Assembly: GCF_014639655.1 (NCBI RefSeq)
Contig: NZ_BMGB01000001.1
Span: 186,001-250,000 of the forward strand
Direction: 5' to 3'
Length of the DNA: 64,000 nucleotides
Source of the DNA: Conyzicola nivalis
GTDB lineage: Bacteria > Actinomycetota > Actinomycetes > Actinomycetales > Microbacteriaceae
A model generated the notes under the pieces. The model made no database searches. It had not been told where the DNA came from and saw only the letters and a list, made by a program, of their open reading frames with translations. Below are positions 15,579 to 23,856 of the stretch, one piece after another. A program made the translations under genes and the position numbers. How positions within the stretch are numbered: the first letter of the stretch is position 1; each line of letters starts with the position of its first letter.

Positions 15579-17156
15579 ATGAGCGACCCAATCAACATAG
15601 AAAAAGTCATGTCGCGAATCCGTTCTGGAGAGATGCGAATTCCGGGCTTCCAAAGAAAGTTCGTTTGGCAACCGCAACAAGCAGCCCTCCTTATGGACAG
15701 CATCTACAAGGGCTATCCATTCGGTTCAATATTGCTGTGGCGCACGGGAAACATGCTCAAGACTGAGAAGAACTTGGGTGGGTTCGGCCTTCCGGCGCCT
15801 GAAAAGGACTACCCAATTGACTACGTTCTAGATGGACAGCAGCGCATAACGTCTCTCTTCGCGACATTCCAGAATGGAATCGCAGGGGACGGCGAAGACC
15901 CTGAGGTATGGCTTCCGATCTACTACGACTTCGACGCCACTGACGACGTTCAAGACCCTCGATTCGTGGCCCTCGCCTCTGATGCGGTCGACTCAGATCG
16001 TCACTTTCCGCTGAAGACATTCTTCCATCCGGTGAATTTTTCTCGGGCCGCGCAACAACTCCCAGAAGCTCGCTTTGAGCAGATCGTCACAGTGCAGCAG
16101 CGTTTCGTAGCGGCGGCGATTCCGGTTCAGACATTTGAGAGCGAGGATCGCACGAGCGTGGCAATTGTTTTCGAACGGGTCAACAGGCTTGGCGTCGAAC
16201 TCGACATGTTCCAACTCCTGACGGCGTGGACATGGAGCGACGACTTCGATTTACAAGAGCAGTTCGAAGCTCTCGCAGACGAGTTCAGCGACTTCGGGTT
16301 TGAAGATGTCGGAGCGGACAACGACTTGATGCTTCGTTGCGCAGCTGCTGTCTTAGTCGGCGACCCGGCACCATCCGCGCTTATCGACGTGAATGGAGCC
16401 GAAGTCCGCGCCAGATTCGAAGAGGTTGTGAAAGCGCTCCGGCTCGCAATCGACTTTGTACGGAACCAACTCCACATACGCCACCTGAAGTTCCTTCCCT
16501 ATTCGGCCCTCCTCGTCCCACTGACCGCCTACTTCTCAACACGACAGAATCAGACCACCCCTGACTCCGATCGCCGGGTTCTATTGCGATGGATTTGGCG
16601 GACGTCATTCTCGCATCGATACAGCGGGAATCCACTTCGGAATGTGCGTAGCGACGTCGAGGAAGCGATCAAACTCCGGAAGGGCGACGCGAACTCCCTC
16701 GACGCGATAAGAGTTGACGTTCCCCCAGCATTCTTCCTCGATCATGCGTTCCGTCAATCGAACGTCGCATCGAAGTGCCTCATACTGATGCTCGCGGGGC
16801 GTAAGCCGCGGACGTTCCTGAGTGGCACCTTTGTTGACTTGGGCAAGGTTCTGAGCGAACCGAATCGCCGCGAGTACCATCACTGCTTTCCTCAGAAGTA
16901 TCTAATCAACTCTGGAACTGACTCCGACACAAAACGCATTAGTGCCCTGGCGAACATCGCCTTCATAAGCAGGGTCGACAACCGCACGATTCTGGCGAAG
17001 GCCCCTAGCGACTATCGATCGTTGATGCCCACCGACATTGGGGCGATTTCAGAAGCAGCGCTGTTGCCAGATTCGCTTTTTACAGACAATTGGGACCTGT
17101 TCTTAGTCGAGCGCGCTGATCTTCTAGCGTCGGAAGCTCAGAAACTTATTGCCTAG
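15579..17156 (+). CDS. DUF262/HNH (GmrSD-like) protein (525 aa)
   Basis: Single-chain protein with the two halves typical of GmrSD-type modification-dependent restriction systems. The N-terminal DUF262 domain has RIPGFQRKFVWQPQQ (about residues 20-34) and DGQQR at 85-89, the ParB/Srx-like NTP-binding motif. The C-terminal HNH-like region carries His434-His435 in REYHHCFPQKYL, then ALANIAFIS and DNRTI, as in DUF1524. Relatives cut glucosylated hydroxymethylcytosine phage DNA or act in BREX-like contexts. The gene stands alone, and its GC is visibly lower than that of the core genes, a sign of transfer. Confidence 0.85.
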   Translation: MSDPINIEKVMSRIRSGEMRIPGFQRKFVWQPQQAALLMDSIYKGYPFGSILLWRTGNMLKTEKNLGGFGLPAPEKDYPIDYVLDGQQRITSLFATFQNGIAGDGEDPEVWLPIYYDFDATDDVQDPRFVALASDAVDSDRHFPLKTFFHPVNFSRAAQQLPEARFEQIVTVQQRFVAAAIPVQTFESEDRTSVAIVFERVNRLGVELDMFQLLTAWTWSDDFDLQEQFEALADEFSDFGFEDVGADNDLMLRCAAAVLVGDPAPSALIDVNGAEVRARFEEVVKALRLAIDFVRNQLHIRHLKFLPYSALLVPLTAYFSTRQNQTTPDSDRRVLLRWIWRTSFSHRYSGNPLRNVRSDVEEAIKLRKGDANSLDAIRVDVPPAFFLDHAFRQSNVASKCLILMLAGRKPRTFLSGTFVDLGKVLSEPNRREYHHCFPQKYLINSGTDSDTKRISALANIAFISRVDNRTILAKAPSDYRSLMPTDIGAISEAALLPDSLFTDNWDLFLVERADLLASEAQKLIA

Positions 17157-17543
17157 GGGTAGGTCGGGGTGCTGCGCAAACCATCTGTAGACATACAGAA
17201 GGTATTTAGTGTCGATCCGTAGGCGCGGACTCGGTAACGCCGATCGCCACGGCATCCTGACCTGGGCCTGCGGCGGGAGGCTCGGCACTGCGGGATGATG
17301 AAGCGGCGGGCGGACATTCGGGTCCCCCTCCCGGTCTGAGCCGAAATATCCCATTATCGATCCCGCTGAGCCGGAACTCTCACGGCGGATTGTCTGGGCG
17401 ACATATCTTCAACAAGATCGCGAACGAGACCCTGCGGCACTAGCGCGCGCGCGCGGCGACCGCAATTCACGGCTTAATGCCGCACCGAACCGCCGCTCAT
17501 CCGTGCGGAGGCTGCGTAAGGCAAATGGAGTGTACGAACTTTT
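17157..17543. other. 387-base gap between convergent genes, with a start-less coding remnant
   Basis: No confident gene. On the plus strand a frame open from 17302 to TAA 17545-17547 reads like protein (YPIIDPAEPELS, RIVWATYLQQDRERDPAAL, VRRLRKANGVYELF) but lacks any usable start codon, so it may be the 3' remnant of a lost gene. A short hairpin CTGTA-GACA-TACAG lies at 17186-17199, about 30 bases after the DUF262 gene. Confidence 0.35.
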
Positions 17544-18965
17544 TTAACTCTCGATGACATGGCCGTACCTGTCGACCGGGGCTCCCTCCGCCTTCCCCTC
17601 GGGAAGGTGGATGAGGGCTACGCAGATGGATACGGCACGTTCTTCGTTTTTGTACTTCAGTATTGGCCACCCTTCGACGGCCCCTTCCACTTCGCCCGAA
17701 TATCCCTCCACTTCGCGCAGTCTTTCAAGTTGCGTGTGGACTGATGCGACCTTGTCGCTCTGAGGCAACAAGAGCATTAGAACAGCCGCGGTGTCATGGG
17801 TATTCATGTAGCCGAACAGCTGCGGGTTGAGAGCTTCTTGCACAAGCTTTTTGGAACGAGCCCACTTCGACTCGCAGATAAATACGGTGGCGGGCCCCGA
17901 TCCGGAAGAGAGAACGTCCGCCTTGATGAAGATGTCGGACTTCCCCTTTCGTGTGAACACCTCGCGCTGCGCGTCCGGGAGGGTCGCGTTGAGAGTGGCC
18001 GCGAGCAGATCACTGAGGCGATCCTCGTTCAACCCGGCGAACGTCCTCGGGTAACGCTCCACGGAATCCGCCCACACTCGGATTGTGCGTTGAACGTCGT
18101 TGAAGGAGGCTGGATCCAATTTAACCCGTGACGGGAGCGTGACCGTAGGGCTTGCTGCAGCCTTAGCGGGTTTAGGTGCGGAGTCCGCGCTGGCGGAAGA
18201 CTCTAGACGTAAGGAATCGATCTTCCATCCTCCAGGGAAGCTCAACTGCCTAGTCACTGCTGCTCGCGCCGCCAATCTCGCGCGCCGCCGCCCGACGGCA
18301 TCGGCGATGCTTTCCGGGAGCTGCTTCTCGTAAAAAGCTACGGTCTGCTCCGCTATGGCGGCGACGAACGGTTCGAGCGCCCGCTGCTTGTTTAGGAACA
18401 CTCCTTGGATGTCGAGTTTGCCGAATAGGGCTTCCTTTTCGTCCTCTTCGGACAGGAAGACATGCGTGTAGAGGTGCTTTTCGCTTCCGTCGGCACCGAA
18501 GCCGGGTCCCGGATTCCCGACAACCCATTCGGGCCATCCACCGTCCGCCGCGTCATTGAAGTCAGAACCCCAAGTGCTCGAAGCATCCATAATCGTGCCG
18601 TCAGATTTAACATCCAGAGGAGTGAGGTGCTGGGCTCTGTCGGGCCAAAAATCGAGAAGCCGCTCGTCTCCGAACACCTCCAACGCCACCCATTGCTTCA
18701 ACGTGGGGACTCGAACACCGGGTTCGTCCGTCCGTCTGTAGCCGTCGAGCCGGCTGTCGGCCCGCCGCAACTGTCCGATCGACGGCTCCGGGCGGCGATA
18801 CGCAGAGATGGTCGCCTCAAGGTGAGGATTTTCGAATGCGGCAAGGTCGTCCGGAGTTTCGGCCGTATCGATGTCCCTAAATATCTGAGACACGCTCTGC
18901 GCTAATTCTGTGGACAGTGGCCGGTATCGGCGCTTGAAATCCGTGAACAATGCATCGCCGACCAT
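17544..18965 (-). CDS. PD-(D/E)XK nuclease candidate of unknown family (473 aa)
   Basis: Large soluble protein. The N-terminal 230 residues are unrecognised. A linker rich in alanine, serine and proline (about 260-280) leads to a C-terminal domain with the restriction-nuclease layout: Glu in NEDRLSDLLAATL (about 310), Asp344 in SDIFIKAD, then Glu365-Ser-Lys367 in ICESKWARSKK. Acidic-N-acidic-x-Lys spacing and the flanking hydrophobic strands fit a PD-(D/E)XK fold. Start is ATG 18965. It lies between a GmrSD-like gene and an Mrr-like gene, in a nuclease-rich island. I infer DNA cleavage in defence; the target is unknown. Confidence 0.72.
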   Translation of the reverse strand: MVGDALFTDFKRRYRPLSTELAQSVSQIFRDIDTAETPDDLAAFENPHLEATISAYRRPEPSIGQLRRADSRLDGYRRTDEPGVRVPTLKQWVALEVFGDERLLDFWPDRAQHLTPLDVKSDGTIMDASSTWGSDFNDAADGGWPEWVVGNPGPGFGADGSEKHLYTHVFLSEEDEKEALFGKLDIQGVFLNKQRALEPFVAAIAEQTVAFYEKQLPESIADAVGRRRARLAARAAVTRQLSFPGGWKIDSLRLESSASADSAPKPAKAAASPTVTLPSRVKLDPASFNDVQRTIRVWADSVERYPRTFAGLNEDRLSDLLAATLNATLPDAQREVFTRKGKSDIFIKADVLSSGSGPATVFICESKWARSKKLVQEALNPQLFGYMNTHDTAAVLMLLLPQSDKVASVHTQLERLREVEGYSGEVEGAVEGWPILKYKNEERAVSICVALIHLPEGKAEGAPVDRYGHVIES

Positions 18966-19500
18966 GTCATCAGCCTATTGCGAGGGCACTCCACTCGAAG
19001 CCCGCGCTGCACCGTGACGACTGAGAAGTCAGTTGCACGATGGAGGCCTTCTAGTCGCCCGTGACCTAAACGGCTACAACACGGACGATCGCTCTTGCGA
19101 CAGCCGTGAGGCCGGTAGTCCCGACTGTCCCGCGTGCCCGAACGCCGCGATTCATTGGATGCAGATTTGCCTCAACCAGCGGTAAGCCCACCACTGCGAC
19201 CGGCGGATGCACGAGATGATCTTGAACCTCTCATGGCAGATGGGCCCACGCCTAACCCGTTCAAGAGGAGTAGCTCGAACTCGACTTCGAACGATGACCG
19301 GGGGTGCCGCGGGCGATCCCGTTGCCGCACGAGTCCGCTACCGCCGCGGTGAGGCCGCGGTGCGCGTGAATGGCCTGACGGTGGCGTGGACGGCTCCGGA
19401 TGGGCCGGTGTAGTGCAAGGCGGCGGACGCGAAGGAACGCCAGTCAAGGTGCGCGGGGCGGCTGTTAGCGGACGCTGGATGGCGGTGATGTGGATACGCG
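18966..19500. other. 535-base gap with weak open frames
   Basis: No gene is well supported. A plus-strand frame 19134-19352 and an overlapping one ending at 19413 (MTGGAAGDPVAARVRYRRGE onward, from ATG 19294) have partly protein-like composition, but no RBS or family support. The region may contain a small decayed gene. Confidence 0.3.
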
Positions 19501-20229
19501 TTAGGTCCGGGACGCTCCACGGTTGACGCTCTGCGGTTCCCAGTCTTCGCCTTCCCAGACGGCTAGCGCATTCTCAATTTTCTGCATCGTGACATGCGCC
19601 CCTACAAGGAATTCGCTGCGCGATGCAGCCGTAAGGAAACTATTCGCGTCGTTCGCGAAGCCATACGCGGCTGGCAGCATGCCGCGTCGTACGGACCTTA
19701 TTCCCGACGCCAAAAGGCTGAGATGCCCCATCACGCTTGTTGTCCCGCCCTTCCACCCTGGTACCTGACGAAATATCGAACCCCCGCGCCCGATATGTCG
19801 GGTGTTCGCCTTTATCAGGTCGAAAGCGTGGTCCACCCTCGTTTGGAGGTGTTCGACCTCAACCGTGAAAATCTCGTCCGGCGAGGCTGCTCTGAGCTCG
19901 GCGAGAGACGTGACGGTGACGTTGGCGAACTCGGAGGCGTTATACGCTCCGGACTGGAATCCGTTCTCAGCAAGGAATATGCCGCGGTCAGCGCCGACGT
20001 CTTGAACTATCGAACGGAAAGCCAACACGTCGGTCATTTCCACGCGTCGCCCCCGCTTCTTACACTCCACCAACCAAGTGTGGCCCATGCCAGCTCGGTC
20101 GAATTGAACGACTACGTCAATGTCGTGTTTTGCTCGCACACCCTGAACCGAAACATCTGTTCCGGCGTCTAGCCCGACGGAACGGAAATAGGCGGCCGCT
20201 TCCTCCTGGTACTCGCGCCACGGCTCCAT
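19501..20229 (-). CDS. Mrr-like restriction endonuclease domain protein (242 aa)
   Basis: The N-terminal half is an Mrr_cat/PD-(D/E)XK domain: EYQEEAAAYFRSVGLDA, the metal-binding Asp38 of HDIDVVV, then Glu55 and Lys57 of WLVECKKRGR, and GIFLAENGFQSGA, the hallmark of Mrr-type nucleases. The C-terminal 120 residues are a helical extension of unknown role. I chose ATG 20229 because MEPWREYQEE opens the domain; the frame continues far upstream but in a shadow of the next gene. Mrr relatives cut methylated or foreign DNA. It follows the GIY-YIG gene in the same direction, 55 bases away. Confidence 0.82.
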   Translation of the reverse strand: MEPWREYQEEAAAYFRSVGLDAGTDVSVQGVRAKHDIDVVVQFDRAGMGHTWLVECKKRGRRVEMTDVLAFRSIVQDVGADRGIFLAENGFQSGAYNASEFANVTVTSLAELRAASPDEIFTVEVEHLQTRVDHAFDLIKANTRHIGRGGSIFRQVPGWKGGTTSVMGHLSLLASGIRSVRRGMLPAAYGFANDANSFLTAASRSEFLVGAHVTMQKIENALAVWEGEDWEPQSVNRGASRT

Positions 20230-20284
20230 ACGACAATTATCTCCGAACCCGGGACCTGATTCCGTATAGGTGGGCTTCGACGCC

Positions 20285-20791
20285 TCAAATGCGAGCTCGA
20301 CCGAGCTTGCGATTCGCAAACGGACGCGTTCCATAGAAAGAAACGAACTCATCGATAAGAGCGGTTTCGGCGTCCTCAGGATCGTCGTCCGGTGTCTCCT
20401 GCCACGCGACGAGCGTCTCGGCCTGGTCTGCGAGCTGCCAGATGTACCGGCCGCCCCAATGCCCGACCTTTTCCCCGGCACCGTGCCGGTGATACTCCGT
20501 GAGCCTCTTGCGAAGTCCCCGGTTGCCGCGAACGCCCGCGCCAGCCTTCCCGATGTATACGACCTGGGCGCCCTCGACCCATGCGGAGTCGAGGTCCGCG
20601 ATGGACATAGAAGGGTCTTTGTCCTTGAACCAGCCGGCGCCGCTGACGGCCAGAAACTCGGGGGCGCTGCCGACGGCACGGAGAACGACGTAGACACCGG
20701 GACCAGTCGGGACATCGGCCATGGGAAGGCTGGAGAAGGGCACGAAGCCTGCGAAACCGGCGGCGGTGAGTCCGGAACGGGTGAAATCCAT
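20285..20791 (-). CDS. GIY-YIG nuclease domain protein (168 aa)
   Basis: Stand-alone GIY-YIG protein. GVY (residues 32-34) and YIG (79-81, in [10 protein letters not shown]) are the name motifs; Arg95 or Arg97 in LRKRL, Glu142 in [13 protein letters not shown] and Asn160 in PFANRKLG fill the other catalytic places. The insert between GVY and YIG (about 45 residues) is long. ATG 20791 was chosen; ATG 20830 in the same frame is an alternative. It probably forms an operon with the Mrr-like gene. Function in defence or mobile-DNA processing is an inference. Confidence 0.78.
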   Translation of the reverse strand: MDFTRSGLTAAGFAGFVPFSSLPMADVPTGPGVYVVLRAVGSAPEFLAVSGAGWFKDKDPSMSIADLDSAWVEGAQVVYIGKAGAGVRGNRGLRKRLTEYHRHGAGEKVGHWGGRYIWQLADQAETLVAWQETPDDDPEDAETALIDEFVSFYGTRPFANRKLGRARI

Positions 20792-21448
20792 GCGCTGAGT
20801 CTTGCTGAAACTCGCCCGCGCGACTACCACGGCGGTCGGGGCCGCGTTCGAAAGAGATCAATCGTTCGTCCGAGCAGCCATATCGCGGGCCCCACGTGGC
20901 ATTCGACAATGCCAACGACTTATGGTGCTCTGGGAAACCCAGTTCCGGAAGGTCTCTGTCGATGTGTATAACTGACCGCGACCGGCGGCTCCACTGGGCC
21001 CGCCCTCACAACCGATGCGCAATCTTCCAGAAACTGCTGACGCGCGACAATTCGACGGCCGGCGGTAACGTCGTCGTGGCCGACGAAGCAAATATCGTCG
21101 CTCGGGCAGAGCAGGGCCCGGTCGGAAGTGACGGCGGTCGCAAGTTGCTCGACAGCTGGCTGACAGGACGCCGGGCCTACCTGCGGCCGGTCGTCTCCGC
21201 TTCGGCAGCCACATCGGCTTCTCTGGCTCGAACGATTGTGTCGAGGATGTTGTCGAGCTCTTCGAAATCTTCGGCTCCATAGACACCAAGGTCGCTGACG
21301 TTTCGCTCGCATTCCATCGACTCAACGTAGCGGCGCCGACGACGTCCCGCGAGGAATACTTTTAGACGTCCGGTGCATCCGAGCGTGTAACGCCGCTGAC
21401 AGGAACGCGCCAGGACAGTGGAGCGCCTCGGCCCCGGCCGGGCGGTCT
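20792..21448. other. 657-base gap, at most one tiny gene
   Basis: Little is supported. A minus-strand frame from ATG 21317 to 21177 encodes an acidic 46-residue peptide (MECERNVSDLGVYGAEDFEE onward) with a helix-forming tail; it has only a weak GAG upstream. The other frames here are antisense arginine-rich shadows. No repeat or RNA gene was recognised. Confidence 0.3.
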
Positions 21449-22930
21449 TCACCTCGGGTGGCGCTTCAGGATCTCCGGGAAGGTCAAGATCCTGAGCAGA
21501 TTCAGCCAGGCCAAGTCCGGAAGTCGGCCCGGAATGTGGCCCGTGTGCGCGGCTAGCAGTGCGCGGTCGTGCGAGGTAGGAGTCTTGTCGTAACCATGCT
21601 GGCTGTTTCGAATCACGCGCAGCCATTCACTCGCAGCTGTGGCTATTGGAACCTCGGTTTCTACGTTGTGCTTGTCTGGTCGAATGAAGCCGGTGGCGGT
21701 TCGTCGTGATGGCAAGAAAAAGCCGTCCTGCACTTGCTCAAGCGCCTCCACTGCCGCTTCAGCGCGCGGCATGAGCACCAGCTGAACACTGTGTGGCATC
21801 TGAGAGCGTAGGTCGTCGACGAGTTTGCGGTTCTCATGCAAGCTGGTGAGCTTTGACCAATCAAGGCTCCGCTGAAGTCCGCCCAACGAGTCGAGGACAT
21901 GAAACAGCGCAAGTCGGCGCGAATGTTCGTCGTCGGTTGTGGCGATGACTTGGCAACTACGACAGATTTGTTCGAAGTTGAGCGAGCGTTCCAACGCGGA
22001 TGGCGCGTTGTAGAGCCCTTCGACTTCGTAGTTCGACGGCTCCGTGATTTGGGAGAAAACTAAATCCAGCCGGCTAGTCCACCATGCGATCGCATCACGA
22101 AATGCCTGTGGCGGGATTGGCGCTTCTTGGCCTATGTCATCGAGCCGGACTCGGCGCCCTGACATAGAGAGGATGTCGACTACTAAGGGCCCTCGACTGT
22201 TTACGGGAGCACCGAATGCAAGCAAGACCACTCCGCCGGCCCGTACTGCTAGTGACCCCCAGGTGCTCGGGGAGAGGCTGGTAACTAAAGGCTCAAGATA
22301 TGCGCTGAGGCCCATAACAATGTCTTCGATAAGTTCCAGCGAGGACGCAAATGCCGTTCCCATCACCGTCGGACTTGGTTTCGTGTGATGTAGCAGCGCG
22401 CGAGGCATTCCATAGCGGTTCCCCAGCTGGTCGCTTATCTCAACCAGATGCATGGAGGCGTTCGGGATCCCGCCGCCGGCGAGCCACTCGCCCATTATTG
22501 TGGCTGCGAGGTCCGGCAGATCCGATGCATGTGGAGCCGCAGCTATCAGAGTGCGGTAGCTAGTGAGCAGGGCCGCGAGGTTGTCCGGATACTGATTTGC
22601 CAACTGCTCGTGTTGCGCTACAGCTACCTGCCAGAAATTCTTATCGTCAAAGAGATGATCGAACCGCTCAAGTTTCAGAAGTCTTAGATACGCAGCCCTA
22701 TTCGATGGGTCGAGAGCCGTTCCGAGTCGACTGACCTTGACAAGGTGTGGTCTATCCCCGCGGACACTCTCAACGTTACGGACCCTCCACGGCTTCGTTT
22801 CGTCATGTAGGTCCCAACCAGCGAAGTGACGGGCTCGGTCGGGGCGATCTCCAAACATCCAGTCCGCTATCTCGATGCCCACACCGGTCCGCCTTAGGTT
22901 CTCCAGATCGGCTGTCGAGTAGTGTTCCAT
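21449..22930 (-). CDS. unknown large protein with HEPN-like C-terminal motif (493 aa)
   Basis: Not recognised as a whole. It is soluble, mixed alpha/beta, with no signal peptide. Near the C-terminus, RVIRNSQHGYDK places Arg438 and Arg441 before His445, the R-N-x-x-H-G arrangement typical of HEPN ribonuclease-like domains, followed by ALLAAHTGHIPGRLPDLAWL. HEPN domains occur in many abortive-infection and RNA-cleaving defence systems. Start ATG 22930. It is a single gene between the nuclease genes and the XRE/MBL pair, and its lower GC fits acquisition. The HEPN call is an inference from a short motif. Confidence 0.7.
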   Translation of the reverse strand: MEHYSTADLENLRRTGVGIEIADWMFGDRPDRARHFAGWDLHDETKPWRVRNVESVRGDRPHLVKVSRLGTALDPSNRAAYLRLLKLERFDHLFDDKNFWQVAVAQHEQLANQYPDNLAALLTSYRTLIAAAPHASDLPDLAATIMGEWLAGGGIPNASMHLVEISDQLGNRYGMPRALLHHTKPSPTVMGTAFASSLELIEDIVMGLSAYLEPLVTSLSPSTWGSLAVRAGGVVLLAFGAPVNSRGPLVVDILSMSGRRVRLDDIGQEAPIPPQAFRDAIAWWTSRLDLVFSQITEPSNYEVEGLYNAPSALERSLNFEQICRSCQVIATTDDEHSRRLALFHVLDSLGGLQRSLDWSKLTSLHENRKLVDDLRSQMPHSVQLVLMPRAEAAVEALEQVQDGFFLPSRRTATGFIRPDKHNVETEVPIATAASEWLRVIRNSQHGYDKTPTSHDRALLAAHTGHIPGRLPDLAWLNLLRILTFPEILKRHPR

Positions 22931-23384
22931 CGCTATTGTGCTCCATTCGATTCGGACAGAGATCTCTTCAACGCCGCCCGATGCGGGGGAGGACTACCAA
23001 CTCACCGAACGGCGGTGGAGTTGATCGCGCAGGCCAGAGACCCACCTGCGATTACTAGCGAGCCGGTGGACACCCATCACGCGGAGCGCTGTGAGCGTCT
23101 GGCGGCTTCCGTTTGATACTTGAGCAGTCCGAGCATATCGACCAAGGTTTCATTTTGATCTGCCGCATGCCGCTGCATCTTCACCTGGTGCACGATGTCG
23201 TACGGAGTCGTCATGCAATGACGATAGGCGTCCTGGCGTTTATAGCCATGCTGACGTGGCCTTGGGATGCGGTCACAGTTAATGACCCAGGCCGCCTAAT
23301 GGTTCACGATGTCGCGGATACGTTGGAGTTCTACATCAACTCCGAAGAGCGCGCACGGTCGGATCGGATACAGATTGCAAACAG
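22931..23384. other. 454-base gap without a confident gene
   Basis: A plus-strand frame running 23113-23484 has one hydrophobic stretch (MTIGVLAFIAMLTWPW) and an acidic tail, but it overlaps the antisense XRE gene and has no RBS. I consider it unlikely. The region otherwise holds the promoter of the gene starting at 22930. Confidence 0.3.
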
Positions 23385-23660
23385 CTATATAGATCTACCC
23401 GGCCATAAATCGCAGTCCAAGCCCCGCTCCAGTTTCGCAAGGGTGGAGATGTCGGGCCAGCTATTGCCCTGCAGGATCGCGTAAATGGTCGAGTGGTCGA
23501 TTCCCGTCAGATTGGCGGCATCCCGCAGGGGCATCTCGCCGATGGCCGCCCGCAGATTAATAGCGAGCTGCCTAGCGACTTCGCCTACTGGATCCTCTGA
23601 TTTCACGTCCGGCCATCCTGGTGCGAGCTCTTTTGGTAGGGAACGAAATGGCCTAGACAT
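23385..23660 (-). CDS. XRE-type helix-turn-helix protein (91 aa)
   Basis: Small Cro/CI-type DNA-binding protein. The HTH is in the second half: MPLRDAANLTGIDHSTIYAI, followed by LQGNSWPDISTLAKLERGL, the standard fifth-helix pattern. Only one domain, so it is a pure DNA-binding regulator. It is divergent from the metallo-beta-lactamase-fold gene at 23857, with 196 bases between; a divergent regulator is typical for switchable accessory or defence loci. Start ATG 23660. Confidence 0.82.
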   Translation of the reverse strand: MSRPFRSLPKELAPGWPDVKSEDPVGEVARQLAINLRAAIGEMPLRDAANLTGIDHSTIYAILQGNSWPDISTLAKLERGLDCDLWPGRSI

Positions 23661-23856
23661 ACGACGAGAGTAGATGAGTGCAGGCGCGACACAGGTAGGC
23701 CTTTCCGCTCAGAAGGAATCCGTAGTCCGTGTTTATAGTAATACACAAAAGTCTGGCGAGGGAAGTTCGAATCCGTCGTCGGAGCCTGTAGACGCGACTC
23801 CCGTCAGCTGTGTGATGAGTGAAGCCGTAGCAGCCGTTATTCGCTAGATTCGAGGG

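Noticed and set aside
19031-19045. CAGTTGCAC as the left copy of the attachment repeat
   Set aside because: Only nine bases with a mismatch and no inverted partner; it lies inside the island, between defence genes, so it is not a convincing left end.
23113-23484. Plus-strand 123-codon frame with one hydrophobic segment
   Set aside because: It overlaps the antisense XRE gene, has no RBS and shows no family features.
23755-23785. GTTCGAATC resembling a tRNA T-loop
   Set aside because: The flanking bases do not pair into a T-stem and no acceptor or anticodon arm was found.
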